A stretch of DNA of 64,000 nucleotides from Microcebus murinus (taxonomy: Eukaryota; Chordata; Mammalia; Primates; Cheirogaleidae): contig NC_134108.1 of NCBI RefSeq assembly GCF_040939455.1, positions 37,182,501 through 37,246,500 of the forward strand. Reading direction: 5' to 3'. Below the pieces are notes generated by a model, which ran no database searches, was not told the DNA's origin, and saw only the letters and a list, made by a program, of their open reading frames with translations. The translations under genes were made by a program, and so were the position numbers. This document shows positions 12,425 to 24,249 of the stretch, in pieces. Within the stretch, counting starts at the first letter, position 1, and each line of letters starts with the position of its first letter.

Positions 12425-12827
12425 TTTATGGTTTGAACATACATGTTCTTCCAGAAATCATATGTTGGAACTTAAACCCCAATGTGATAGTATTAAGGGG
12501 TGAGGCCTGAAGAGGTGATTAGGTCATAAGTGCAGAGTTCTCAAGCATGGGATTAGCACCGTTATGGAAGGGCTAGAGGGAACTAGCTAGACCTTTTTAC
12601 TGTTCTATTTTCCGCCATGTGAGGGTACAGCTTTTCACTCCTCTGGAGGACTCAGCAGCAAGGTGCCATCTTGGAAGGAGAGAGACTGCTCTCACCAGAC
12701 ACTTAACCTGATGATGCCTTGATCTTGGACTTCTCAGCCTCCAGAATTGTGAAAAATAAATTTCTGTTGTTTATATAAAAATTACTTAGTCTCAGGTATT
12801 TTATTATATCACAAATGAACTAAGACA
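12425..12827 (+). mobile_element. MaLR LTR (MLT1-like)
   Basis: A nearly complete old LTR. It opens with 'tttatggtttgaac', then 'catatgttggaacttaaac', 'ccccaatgtgatagtatta', 'gaggtgattaggtcat', 'ccgccatgtgagggtaca', 'tcaccagacacttaacctga' and 'ttgatcttggacttctcagc'. AATAAA at 12755-12760 is followed by 'tttctgttgtttata', and it ends at 'gaactaagaca'. All blocks are in plus orientation. It has no coding capacity and lies just right of the Tigger-like MITE. Confidence 0.85.
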
Positions 12828-13734
12828 ATCAGTCATTCATTTAACCACATTTATTGAAATTCACCTCAACACTAGGCAATGAATGGGTGTGAAAAAATGA
12901 GTGCAACATGGATTTATCCTCTATAAATTGACATTCTATTAAATCTAAAACATATTAGACCTTTTTAATAGCTAGGAGATACTTAAGGAAAACACATGCC
13001 TATTTTTTGGCATGACTCTTATTCTGCCCTTTTTTGTCATGTTATGAGTTACCCAGGTCATATGACCATTTAAAGAAGAATGTATAACCAACCAAATATA
13101 AGTGTGGAAAGATAAAAATTGTATATTTTATGGTGGAAAAGTGAAGGACAATTTTTGTAACTGCTATAGAGAGGTTGCTATAGTAAGCATATTTTCCCAA
13201 TCATAACTTTTTTTTTTTGTAATCATGGAAAACTGCTTATTGTGAGCACTTATTACCCAATTGAAATGATTTCTTTTAAGGATAGAGTATGATTGAGTCT
13301 TATCCAATTGGAAGCTTATCATGAAGCATGATTGCACGTCTTTATGCATTATATACAATCAGAAAAACTATATGTTAATTAGGTAAATTCTGTGCAAGTA
13401 TGTTTATGAAATGCTGGGTTTAAAAGACCTTGCATTCAAAATTGATGATGACATACTCACAGGGACAAGGTTTAAGGCCAGAAAAAAAAAATGAAAAGAA
13501 CAACAGTAGCAATGCCTGTTTCTATGGACTCCTGCTTTTGCCTTTACTGGCTTAAACCAGATTTTATTTTGGTATCTGATTTTCACGTTCATCTTATTGA
13601 TATGATAACCCTTCTTTTACTAACTTGGTAACTTGGTATCTGACTTCCGTCTATCTGTTATATTTTATGAAGCTACATTTTATTATAGCTCTTCTTATTT
13701 CCAAACTTTGATAGGGCTGGTCCTTTATATTTTT
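12828..13734. other. AT-rich sequence, no gene seen
   Basis: Two minus-strand frames of 62-64 codons have no family features. A T-run at about 13207-13218 and an A-run near 13480 are simple tracts. No repeat family recognised. Confidence 0.5.
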
Positions 13735-14090
13735 TTCACAAGATTTTATTATGAAAAATTTTAAACACAGAGTGAAATTCTACCAATAAGATACTGCAAC
13801 TAATACTATACTGGGTTTGCCACAGACATGTCTGTCTATCCATTCGACAATTCATCTTATTTGGAGATGCATTTCAAAGTTAGTTGCAGACATAATACCT
13901 CAGCTTGCATATCATTAGCTAGAGTTCAGTATTTATTATTATTATATTTTCTTCTTCTGAGGTAAAATTTACCTACAAGGAAATGTAAAATCATAAGTGT
14001 TTCATTTCATAAAAATTTTAATAAATTCTTTACCTGTATAACCCAAATTCCTATGGATATACTTCTTTCTTTGTTAAGCATTGAGTAACT
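13735..14090 (-). mobile_element. Old L1 (L1M-type) 3' end fragment
   Basis: In reverse orientation this matches an ancient L1 3' untranslated tail: 'gattttattatgaaaaatt', 'gatgcatttcaaagttagtt', 'gcttgcatatcattagctag', 'agttcagtatttatt' and 'ctgaggtaaaatttacctac'. No coding part remains. Strongly diverged. Confidence 0.7.
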
Positions 14091-15299
14091 AACAGCTCAT
14101 AGCTTATAGACACATTGACGTGCAACTGAATTTAGCTAGGGCAAGAAAAACTGTACTGGGAAACAAACTTGGTTTATGATCAGAATCACTGTATGACATC
14201 TTGATGGGTAGGACTAACTGCAATGCAATATTGTAATTTGCCCTTCAACATGGCAGTCAACTCCTCTTACCCCAGACAATGGCTCAACATTGACAGAAAC
14301 AATCTCACTTATCTATAATCCCTAACACTTAATAGGAGATAAATATATAAATAAAAATTGTATATTGATCTATACAAGAAATGTTCCCCAAATGATAATG
14401 CATACAAGTATTTAGTGGCAAATAGATTTAGTTTCTGAGATAAGATAGTAACTTGGACTTGGACCACATGCATATATATAAATTTATATTTATAAATTTT
14501 AAAAATCTATATATTCCTTAATTCCAGTATGCATATTTTACCTGTTCAAATACTTTTTTTGTTGTTGTTGTTGCCTATTTTGCCCTCCGATGTAGATCAG
14601 AGAATCAAATGCTCATCCAGATGAGAGTATCTGCATGATATTGGCTTAGAGTAGTTTTCCAGATTAATAACTATGATTAAGAGAATCTGATTATGAGTTA
14701 ATGACTCTACATTTTTCCACTGAAGGACATCAGGGGTGCTGCAGGATAAAAATACAGTTCCAGATTTCTGTGGACTGTGGTTTATTTGACAGAAAAGGAT
14801 AAAATGATGGTATAAAGAAAATCTTGGTATGTCTGGGAGTTCTCATGAGAGCCGCTTTCCTCATCCCAGAAAAGGCTTTTCTTGGTGTGTGCTTAGCAAA
14901 GGCATCACCAGAGTAACACTCCCTGAGAGTAACTTCTGGATCATATTGATTGCTGAGAGCATGTGCACACACTATTTCATGTTTACAGACTCACTTATGT
15001 CACAATTACTCACATCCTAGAAGTGTTCCTTATCTTCACTGTGCTACATTCTCATTATTGCTCGATTTTGCACCTGCATCATAGTGATTTGTCATTGTCC
15101 TCAAGTGACCCCCATCTGCACCCAGCATCTCTCCTGGCAGTAAACTTCCCTGGGCCTCCCACAAGTGTGAAGAAATGTAAAAGCAATGTTAAGAGAATGA
15201 AACAAGGGTAAAGGCAGATCTGGGCACTTTACAAACTGTAAGAACCAATGAGAACTTGCTAAGAAACGGGAAAAATAGACTTTCAACAGTCTAAGTTAA
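14091..15299. other. No gene or named repeat seen
   Basis: Contains an AT-rich palindromic tract around 14470-14515 and a short GTT run near 14560-14573. Overlapping frames of 61-82 codons on both strands between 14730 and 15290 look like chance. No family assigned. Confidence 0.45.
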
Positions 15300-15790
15300 C
15301 CAAGTCTAACTTAGATCAAGTAAATAAAGCTGTTAAGTCTGGGAGCCTGGGATACTCAGCAGATTTGTGGAAACAGACTCCACGAAGATCACTGTCACCT
15401 AATGTGGGTGAGCATCATCCAACCCACTGAGGGCCCAGATATAAGAAAAATGCAAAGGAAAGACAAATCCATGCTCTCTTCCTCAGCTGGTATACTTACC
15501 TCATACTGCCATTAGACATCAGGACTCCTGGTTCTCTAGCCTTTGGACTTTGGCACTTGCCCTAGCAGCCTTCCAGGTTCTCAGGACTTTGGCCTCCAAT
15601 GGAGAGTTGCACAATTGGCTCCCCTTGTCCTCAGGTCTTCGGACTTGGACTGAGCTATGCCATTGGCTTCCGTGGTTCTCCAGTTTGCAGACGGCAGATT
15701 GTGGGACTTTTCCACCTCCGTAATTGTATGAGCGAATTCCTCTGATAAATCCACTCTCATATATATCTATGTACGTAGAGGAACACAGGA
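15300..15790 (+). mobile_element. LTR-like old repeat with internal imperfect tandem units
   Basis: The block 'cctaatgtgggtgagcatca' then 'tccaacccactgagggccca' is followed by several imperfect units containing 'ttctctagcctttggactt', 'ttctcaggactttggcc', 'cctcaggtcttcggacttgg' and 'ttctccagtttgcagacgg'. It then ends with 'gtgggacttttccacctccg' and a weak polyadenylation-like 'gataaatcc'. This is the plan of a common old mammalian LTR-like repeat. I cannot name it. A 95-codon minus frame over it arises from the repeat units and is not a gene. Confidence 0.45.
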
Positions 15791-16789
15791 TTCCCCCTCC
15801 CCTCATGTCTCTATTCTGCTCTCAGTTTTCTGCTATACCTGAATGCTTGTGCCATAAAGCAGCCCTTCTCTCTACACTCTTCCTGTAATCCAGTGGCAGA
15901 TTCTATAGCTTGTAACTTGGTACTTTCAGGGCTTGTGGTGGGGGCAGAAAGAAAGTCTCTGTTGTTCTGGTCTAGACTGAATCTTCAGTAAGTATTCTGT
16001 TCCTGGACCTCAGGAAGGGTCTTCCTCAGGATTTATGCCCCTTTTTCCCAAGGCAGCTAAACTCTATCTCATATCTGTAGCAGGATTTATGTCGTAAATA
16101 TTATTCTGCCACTTTTCTAGTTATATTACTATAGGATGATGGGTCTAGTATTCTTTCTGCTGGACTCTCTGGGTTAGGGTTTTTTTTTCTTTCTAAGCCT
16201 CCTGAAGCATCCATGTGCCTTCATTTGCACTGTAAAGACAACAGGATTTCCTGGCCTGCTCTTAAGTGGCTTGAGGCTTTTGTTCCATATGTGAGGAGAA
16301 TCATAGCAGGGGTGTGAGATTTCATGCCTTTCTGTCAATGTTAGCTAATTTCCTGCTTTATGTCTGCACCACCATGGGGGCTCTCTCTGATATCCCATAT
16401 TATCTCCCAATCTTTTTCATTAGTAATGAGGAAGGTCCATGGAAAAAAGATAGTAAGAGTATGTAGATTCATCTTGGGACTGGAAATCCCAGAGATTCTA
16501 TATTGTCATACTAGTCTACACTTGAATTTAGAAAGTCATTGATTTTTTTTAACTGATTCTTCTTTTTTGTTTGTATTTTGGATAGTGCCTCTTCCTCCCA
16601 TGGTATTCCCCAGGTAAGAAAGTCCTCCAGTATTTTCTCTCTCCTTAGAAAGGCCTGTTTCTCCTTGAGATTTAAGCTATTTCATTGCCTTGCAACCTCT
16701 GCTCTCTGATGAGCCTGTGCTTTTAACCATTATACTTACCTAACTCTCAAGTAACTGGGAATTAAATAATTTAGGAATTATGTGTATAT
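15791..16789. other. No gene or named repeat seen
   Basis: Ordinary sequence with pyrimidine tracts (for example 16177-16195). No supported coding frame. Confidence 0.4.
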
Positions 16790-17560
16790 AATGTACTGAA
16801 GAGGTTCAACTTTGCCCTGAAGAGTAGACGGGAGAGAGCAAAGGATTTTCAACAAGGGAATAACCTAATCAGATTTGAGACATAGAAAAAAACCTTCAGT
16901 GGTAGTATTCAAGAGTACATGTTAGAAGCAAGTGTATCAGTTGGGCTTGAAATATTTTAGGGATGAGATGAAAATAACTTGAATAAGAAGATGTGGGCCT
17001 TAAAAAGGTCAAGAAGTTTTGCGGTGTCAGTGGCCAATCTATTGAAAGAAAGAGGATAACACTACTGTAACTGCATATCCCAATTTACCAGTATATTTAT
17101 TGAGTGCCCCACTTCATTATCAAACATGTCTTATTCTGAATTAAACATTAAGTTATATGATCAACTTAAGCATAGAGTGACTCCAAGGTTTCCAAGTTGG
17201 GAAACTGGATTACAGTCATTAAGACTGTTAAGGTGTTCTTTAAGCAGAGCGAATATTGGAGGAAGACGAGATGTTTAAAGTAATATTATTGGTCTCCACA
17301 CTGGGTGCTAATGTTCAGCAGAGAGCCAGATATATGGGTCTGAAGAACAGAAGAGAGACCTATATATAGTAGAGATACAGATTTTATAATTATTAGTGGT
17401 ATTGGAATTTACTGAAATAAATGACATAATCCACAGAATGTGAAATTAGAAGATACAGACAGGAGCCTGATTGAGAATGACTAGAAAAGAAAAATGGAAG
17501 TCAGTGTAGAAAATTGCCATGAAATACAAGACAGTAAAAGAGCTTTAAGTATGGGTGGTC
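16790..17560 (+). mobile_element. Unnamed ancient interspersed repeat, copy A
   Basis: Segments such as 'gggaataacctaatcagatt', 'tgaataagaagatgtgggcc' and 'gagccagatatatgggtctg' resemble, in the same order, an old repeat also seen at about 25.8, 50.8-52.2 and 54.3 kb. In those copies an opening 'ctactgaatgcccactctgc'-type block leads to 'gaacagcaagtacaaaagct' and 'gatcatttaggctgtggtg'-type blocks. Copy A lacks the opening block. Identification rests on these internal resemblances only. Confidence 0.35.
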
Positions 17561-18990
17561 AATAGTTTCAAGAAGTTATTGAGTAAGGTAAAACATGGAT
17601 TTAAAATAAACTAGTGGATTTCCTAAACACATACAATAGGAAATTGGGGAACAAAGCCCTAGAAGGGGGACTTCAGTTGGGGGAATTCACAATAAGTACT
17701 CTTCCACACTTATCTACCCTTCTCACCCAATTCTATGACATCTCAAGCAAAAAGATTACATTTGGAAGAATAGAATTGCATGTGGTAATATTTTTTCAGA
17801 AAATAATACTAATTTTTAATTTCTTTTTTCTTACTTTTTTAGCTTGATACATTTTTACAAAGTCAGAAAACAAAGCTATAAAATATGTAGCACAATTTTC
17901 GTGGGGCTCATTTGATATACTTCTGTTGTATTACATTTCAAACTGTTAAAAATACTCTTTCTTTGCAATGTCAGACTATTTACTATAGGAGGGGGAGTGG
18001 TGGGGACCAGAAAAAAAGGTTTTAACCTAGAGGCAAAGGGTTCTGTGTGACGCCATTGTTTCATTGTATTTAAGAGTTTAATTTAGAATTAAAAATTCTG
18101 TAGTGAAAGAGTCATTGCATATCGACATGTACAGAAGAGTTGATTTTTCAGTATTGAGGAGTCAATATTTGTCCTCAGTGTCCTTTTTCAATAGCTAATT
18201 TATAATTAATCTTTTTTCCTTCCTACATTCGGCAAAATAATTTGATTTATCTGGATTTACAGCTCTACCTAACTGCATTTTTTCCTAAGAATGATATTTT
18301 CTCATCTTTCAGTATTTTTTTGTTCAGATTTTCAGTATTGTGCTTTCTTCATCATTTTATATTTAATAACTTCAAACCATTTAGGGATATTTCTGTTGTT
18401 GAAACAAAGCATAGCCCCATTTGTGAAATGTCCTTTCTGCATGCCCAAAGTCTCTAATTGCCCTTTACTCTGGCAATACAAATATTTCTTTGTGTCTTCT
18501 TTTGTTTTGTTTCGATTATGCTTAATGTAAACCTTCGGTGACCTATCTAGAGGCCTCTCAGATTTAATACTGTTGGCAGTGATTACCCTTAATTGTGCTC
18601 TTGACATTGTTTAGTTTGTCCCTATATGCTCTGAGCTTCAGGATGATTTCAAAGTATTCATCCCTCTGCCTGTTGCTTTCTCCCTCACTCTTTGCATAGG
18701 CATTCATAAAAATATCTCTTGCTACACTCTGACATTTGCACTTCTTTCTCTGTGTCTTTCCCAGAAAAGAGGAATGGACTCTACTGCATTATTTTTGGAA
18801 TGGGAAACATTGAATGTTCATTTTACCTCACCTGTTTGTAATACATCTAAAATATTTTACCCTCAATTCCACTTAAAATTCTCTTACTATTTTTTTGGCA
18901 GGTATTGAGAAAGGACTATTCATTTCCATTGACTTCTTTCTCTCCTTCCCCATACAATGTTTCTATTTTCCCCTCCATCACTTAAAAAAA
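17561..18990. other. No gene or named repeat seen
   Basis: AT-rich. Frames at 18242-18457 (+), 18291-18530 (+) and 18332-18607 (-) overlap each other on both strands and match no family known to me. Confidence 0.45.
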
Positions 18991-19026
18991 TACACACACA
19001 CACATACACACACACATATACATACA
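18991..19026 (+). repeat. CA-rich microsatellite
   Basis: About 36 bp of mostly (AC)n with interruptions (acatacac, acatatac), preceded by an A-run. Confidence 0.9.
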
Positions 19027-20494
19027 ATTATTTTTTTTCTTCTTTCTTTTCTCTGAAATCCTTTTCTCCCTCTACTGTTTTTAAGTATCGGAGGCATATC
19101 TTTCCTGATCATCCATTGCACTGAATTTGGGAGCTCTTAACTCTTCCTGCACATTGGAGTTACTTAGAAATTTCAAAATAATTTGAAATAATGCAAAGAC
19201 AGATTTTACTTTTCTAGACTTTGGCTTTGGCTCAATGTCACTTAAATAGCTAATTGGACTGATATTCTGTATAAGGTGAAGAACTGACTATGGGCTTTGT
19301 GTAGTCAGATGGGGAATGTGGACAGTCCAACTTCACTTTCAGGGGGCTGGGTCCAGAGTAAGTAGGAAAGCTCACTCCCTCCTACTTTTTCAGCTTGAAG
19401 CTTTAATTAATGTTTTTTCCTTCTCTGGGGGTCCAAGATCTTGTCAAGCTCTCTTCTGATTCTCTCCTAGCCCTTTACATCATCTAAGAAGACATTCCTA
19501 GACAGGGTTTCATTTTCTTTGGAGTGTGGGTCTATTTTTTTTATCCTGGGGATGAATGGAACTCCTAATAGCTAGTGTTCTCTATATAGGGAAAGAGAGA
19601 GAACATTGCTTGGCTTATTAGTTTTGCTGTGAGTAATGCAGTACATTAATTGTTTGGATGATTGGGTTCATGGAGCCCAATTCTGTTTCCACACTTACAA
19701 CTAGGAACCACTTTGGAACTGTTCTCACTCTGTATCTTTGCAGTAGTTTCCCCCTGAACATGTTTTAAGTTTATGGGTTCCTCTATTCATGCCAAATGAA
19801 TGCCGTCTATTTTCTAGCTTCTGAGAGTTTCTACCAATGTCTCAGATGCTAGATCACCTACTTTATTGGCTGTAAATGCATTTTGATGAGAGTGAGGGCA
19901 GAAAAAAACAAAACCCAAATTGATCAAATATTGTTTTAGTAATAAAAAAGAAAATAAAACCTCTAATTAATTGAAGCTGAAGTGGAATTCAATTAAGAGG
20001 GTATTAGGAAGCTCTCAGGATTTCTCTTAAATCTTTCAGAACCAGCTTTAGAAATCTTCAGTGTAACTGTGCTCTAGAATCACAAGAGACTGAGAAAATG
20101 AAAACCTGATATTTTGAGCTTTGATAATGGCAGGAAGGCAGCCAGTCTTTTTCAAACTCTCAGTCTATCGGTCACCTTCTGGCGTCACCTGCCTCGCTGC
20201 CAACATGGCCCCACTTTCCAGTGATGTACTCATTACCACCTTAAAAAGCCCTTGTATATTTGACCTTGTATTGTGTCAACTTGCCAATCTTCAACAGTGA
20301 ATCACTCTACCATCTGTTTTGCAGGTTTTATTCCCATGTTGCTGGACTTTGCTGGATAAACTCTCAAAATTATGCTGACTGAAAATTCATGCTAACTTAA
20401 TTCTGACTCATGAATTTGTCCATGGTTTCTCCCTGACCTTCCTTTCTTCTTTCTCTTCATCCTTTGTCACACATTAGTTGTGGTATAAATGAAG
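19027..20494. other. No gene or named repeat seen
   Basis: Mixed sequence. Slightly more GC near 20170-20230 ('ggcgtcacctgcctcgctgc') but no frame, splice pattern or repeat I recognise. Confidence 0.4.
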
Positions 20495-20690
20495 GAGCAG
20501 GAAGCTTCGAATCAGAAAACATGATTTTAAGTCTCCATTCTGTCACTGACAGTTGTATGATTTATAGAAGAATTCTTCATCTCAATCTGTGCCAGTTTTG
20601 TCTGTGACATAGAGATAATACTTAAAGAATGCTTTTGACAATTAAAGAGGGATGTAAAATTAGCTTTTGATCTACATTATGCCCACATAT
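20495..20690 (+). mobile_element. MIR SINE, diverged
   Basis: Follows the MIR order weakly: 'tctccattctgtcactgaca', 'catctcaatctgtgccag' and 'catagagataatacttaaag'. This corresponds to the MIR parts around 'tctgccacttac', 'cctcagtttcctcatctg' and 'ggataataat'. Strongly diverged, so only moderately likely. Confidence 0.45.
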
Positions 20691-22629
20691 GGTAGCTATG
20701 ATATACTTTATGTGCAAAGCAATCTAAAATCTTTATTCAAAATATTTCCTTGCTGATTACATTTCTTCTATTAATAATTTCCAAATATCCAGCTCTTTCT
20801 AGACATACGATTTGAAATCTCCACTGACGCTTCAAACTAAAAATATTTATAACAAGCCTCCTCATTGTCTACCAAAACTTCTGTTCTTTCTGACTTGGGC
20901 AATTCTAATTAATTAAGAGAATTATTTCAGTATTAAATGGCATTATTCATTTCATCCCATCACACTTGTATCATCACGTTTTAAAACATCTTTCCTTTCA
21001 CCAGATTTTGACCAAGGGCATAATGTCCTGTCCTGTCAATTTGGCGCTATTAAAACAAAAACTAGCAATCTTGTTTCATATACTAATTTACCACCCAAGA
21101 CATGATAAAATCTGTGAGATAAGAAGAAAAATCTAAGCAATCCAGTCTATCTAATCACTTTATTTCCTTTTAATTTCAGTAAGTTCCACAATCCAATTTA
21201 CAAGCCCATTAAATATTGTATTTGCATAACAAATACCATATTTCCATCTCAAAGCAGATCATACACCCTTTTACTTGTGTTTCTTCCTATAGCTATTAGT
21301 ATATCCATCTTATATTGCTTCATTCTAATTACTGTACCTCAAACTATGGAATCATTATAATTGAAGGCCCCTCTGCTCTCTGTACTGACATGAGTATGAA
21401 TTTGCAGAAGACACCTTCTACCCTTTGGTATCTTTGTTTCAATGTGCCAAATTGTATAAACTCTCTGGTCCTTACTTCCTAAAATCCTCTCATTAAAATC
21501 AGAAAGAATGATGTTTATAAACCAACTACAGAAGCAGGATTTGCTTTTCTTATGTTCACAATTGAGAGGTAAAAAAATCTGCTGCGATATAATGTTTAGA
21601 GTTTTCTCTTGTGAGAATGCAGATGGAAGATACAGCTGCTTTCCTCCAAATCAATTTCCTCCCATTGGTCTTCTGTTATCCTTTTTCCCAGAGAGAAATC
21701 TTGTTTTCTATGAGTGTATTTTCCCACACAATCTGAAGTATTTTCATATAGTCAATTCTTGAGTTTTAATTTAACTCTTCAATGATATCCAAACTTGTCT
21801 TACTTTCACCTGAAATTATTAAGTCATTATATTTTTTTTTACCTCAAAACAGTGAGTCTACAATTTCCTGGCTGTACAGTGCAGTCATTTTGTAGTAATA
21901 GAATTTAAAATATAATTAGTAATTTATACAATTAATACCTCTATTTTTTAGAGATACAGATCAATAAATTCTAAATAAAGGATGTATAGAGTGTCCTTTA
22001 ATGGGTTAGAAAGACTGCCTTGAAAAGTCAGGTAATTACAAATACGTTTGTCAAACAGCTCTGACACAATTTTGTCTTTGCATAGGCTTTACTTAACAAA
22101 AGTACTCAGTAATATCATCACTATTTATGCATCATTGTATGACATAAGTTTAAGTGGAAAATTAATGCAGTCAATTTGTTAATTTGAAAATATATTAATA
22201 TATACACCTGTATGTGTATTTGTGTATCTACATATATATTTTCTATAAATATACACACATATATATGTATATATAGACACACTGCCTCAACTTTGGCAAT
22301 TTTAAGAAAAAGACATATAAATATAGCAAGCAGATATGGTTATTTATTGATAGGGAAGCAGTAAAAATATTTTGGAAAAAATGTAGTTACTATACAAACA
22401 TTCTCTTTTGTAATCTCTAAAAAACAGATTTGACTTACAAGTATGTTTTAGTGGAGTGTGTCATGTCTCTGACATAAACCGTTAGCCAAAAATAGAGGTA
22501 ACTAGGTAAGCAGAGATATAGAATTAATGAGATCCATCTGGTTTGTGGTATAGTCTTTTGTATAACTTTTAAGAGAAGATATTATATTTTTATTTCTCTC
22601 ATTACACATGACAAAACATATTTAATTTT
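20691..22629. other. AT-rich sequence, no gene seen
   Basis: Contains an alternating AT/ATAC tract around 22190-22280. The 84-codon plus frame at 21508-21762 matches no family known to me. Confidence 0.45.
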
Positions 22630-22974
22630 CTTAAATTTTCATTTATTTCAAAATATTAAGTGGGTACAAATATTTTTGTCACATGGATACTTTGTATAAT
22701 ACTTAAGTTGGGGCTTTTAATGTGCCTATCACCAGAATTAATGTCCTTTGTACCCAATTCCCTCCAAACTTCCCTTCTCCTTGGTTTCCAATATCTTTCA
22801 CATCTCTTTGTGCCCATGTCTGTTCATAAGTTAGCTCTCAATTATTACAGAATACATGTGGTGTTTGTTTTTCCATTCATGAGCTATTTCACTTAGGATA
22901 ATGGTCTCCAGTTGCATCCAAGTTCCTGCAAAAGACAGTATCTCATTCCTTTTATGGCTGAGTAATACTCCATG

Positions 22975-22980
<6 letters not shown>

Positions 22981-23052
<72 letters not shown>
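22981..23052 (+). repeat. (GT)13(AT)23 compound microsatellite
   Basis: GT repeats at 22981-23006 run straight into AT repeats at 23007-23052. It sits inside the ORF2 C-terminal remnant of the antisense L1 and shows up as an alternating Tyr-Ile / Thr-His run on the minus strand. Confidence 0.97.
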
Positions 23053-23055
<3 letters not shown>

Positions 23056-23284
23056 CACGTTTTCTTTATCCACTAATGAATTGATGGGCTCTTAGGTTGA
23101 TTCCACATCTTTGGAATTGTGAATTGTGCTGGGATAAACATTTGAGTGTAGGTGTCTTTTTGATAAAATGACTTCTTTGCCCGTGAGGAGATACCCAGGA
23201 GTATGATTGCTATATAGGACAGTAGATATGCTTTTAGTTCTTTTCCATGTATAGAGCTTTTTAAATCATTTCCTGTAGGGAAAG

Positions 23285-24050
23285 TGTAGTGGTGACATTC
23301 TCTTAGTGTTTGTTTGTCTGGGAAAAGCTTTATAATTCCTTCATTTATGAAACTTAATCTTGCAACAAAATACTTGGATAGTAGTTATTTTGTTTAAGAA
23401 GACTAAAAATGAGACCCCAATCCCTTCTGGCTTACATCGTCTCTGCTTAGAGGTCTGTTGTTCGTCTGACATGTTTTCCTTTGTAAATAACTTGTTGCTT
23501 TCATCTCCCAGCTTGTAGGATTTTCTGTTTCACTTTGGCTTCAGTCAGACTGATGACTACATGTCTTGTCGATGTCCTGTTTTCTAGGAATCTTCCAGGT
23601 GCTCGATGACTATCTTGAATCTGTATATTAAGCCTCTAGGGATAACAGGGAAGTTTTCCTCTATTCTTCTCTCAAACAGGTTTTCTATGATTATTTTTTC
23701 CTTCTTCTTTCTCAGGGATATGTATAATTCTTATGTTTGTTTATTTAGCATGATCCTGTATTTCTCACAATGATTGTTTATTCTTCTTTATTCTTTTTCT
23801 ACTTTTTTTACTGACTGAGTTACTTTAAAATCCTTGTCTCCAAGCTCTGAAATTCTGTCTTATACTTGGTCTAGTCTGTTGTTAAAGCTTTCTGCTATAT
23901 TTTTAAATTTCCTAAATGACTCTTTCATTTCATTAAGTTTTGTTATTCCTCTTCTAATGTTATCTATCTCTTTAGTGATTTTTTAAAAATCATTGTAGGT
24001 TAGATGAATTCCTTGTGCTGAATTATTTTTTTTTTATTTCTTTGAGATGG
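23285..24050 (-). pseudogene. L1 ORF1 remnant in the ORF2-less L1
   Basis: The minus strand carries the ORF1 region of the antisense L1. ORF1 protein is the RNA-binding, coiled-coil trimer that packages L1 RNA in the cytoplasm. Recognisable antisense blocks are 'cttctggcttacatcgtctc', 'cttccaggtgctcgatgac', 'aagttttcctctattcttct' and 'ctagtctgttgttaaagctt', which occur in this order in L1 ORF1 from the C-terminal domain back to the coiled coil. No long open frame survives, so it is dead. The N-terminal limit is unclear. Confidence 0.65.
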
Positions 24051-24249
24051 TTTTCTACCATCTCCTCAATTCCATCCCATTCATAATTTGTATTCCATAT
24101 CTGTCCATTCAACAATTTCCTTTTGGTTGCAGTTCATTACTGGAGAGCTATTATGACCCTTTGAGGCTATTGAGACAGTCTGTTTTTTCATGTTGCCAGA
24201 GTTTTTACACTGGGTTCTTCCTCTCTGGGGCCTTTTCTCTCAGTTTAAA

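Noticed and set aside
18242..18607. Overlapping 71-91 codon frames as a small gene
   Set aside because: Three frames overlap on both strands in AT-rich DNA, with no start context, no family and no repeat support.
22831..23095. Tyr-Ile / Thr-His repeat protein
   Set aside because: Translation of a (GT)n(AT)n microsatellite in an L1 remnant.
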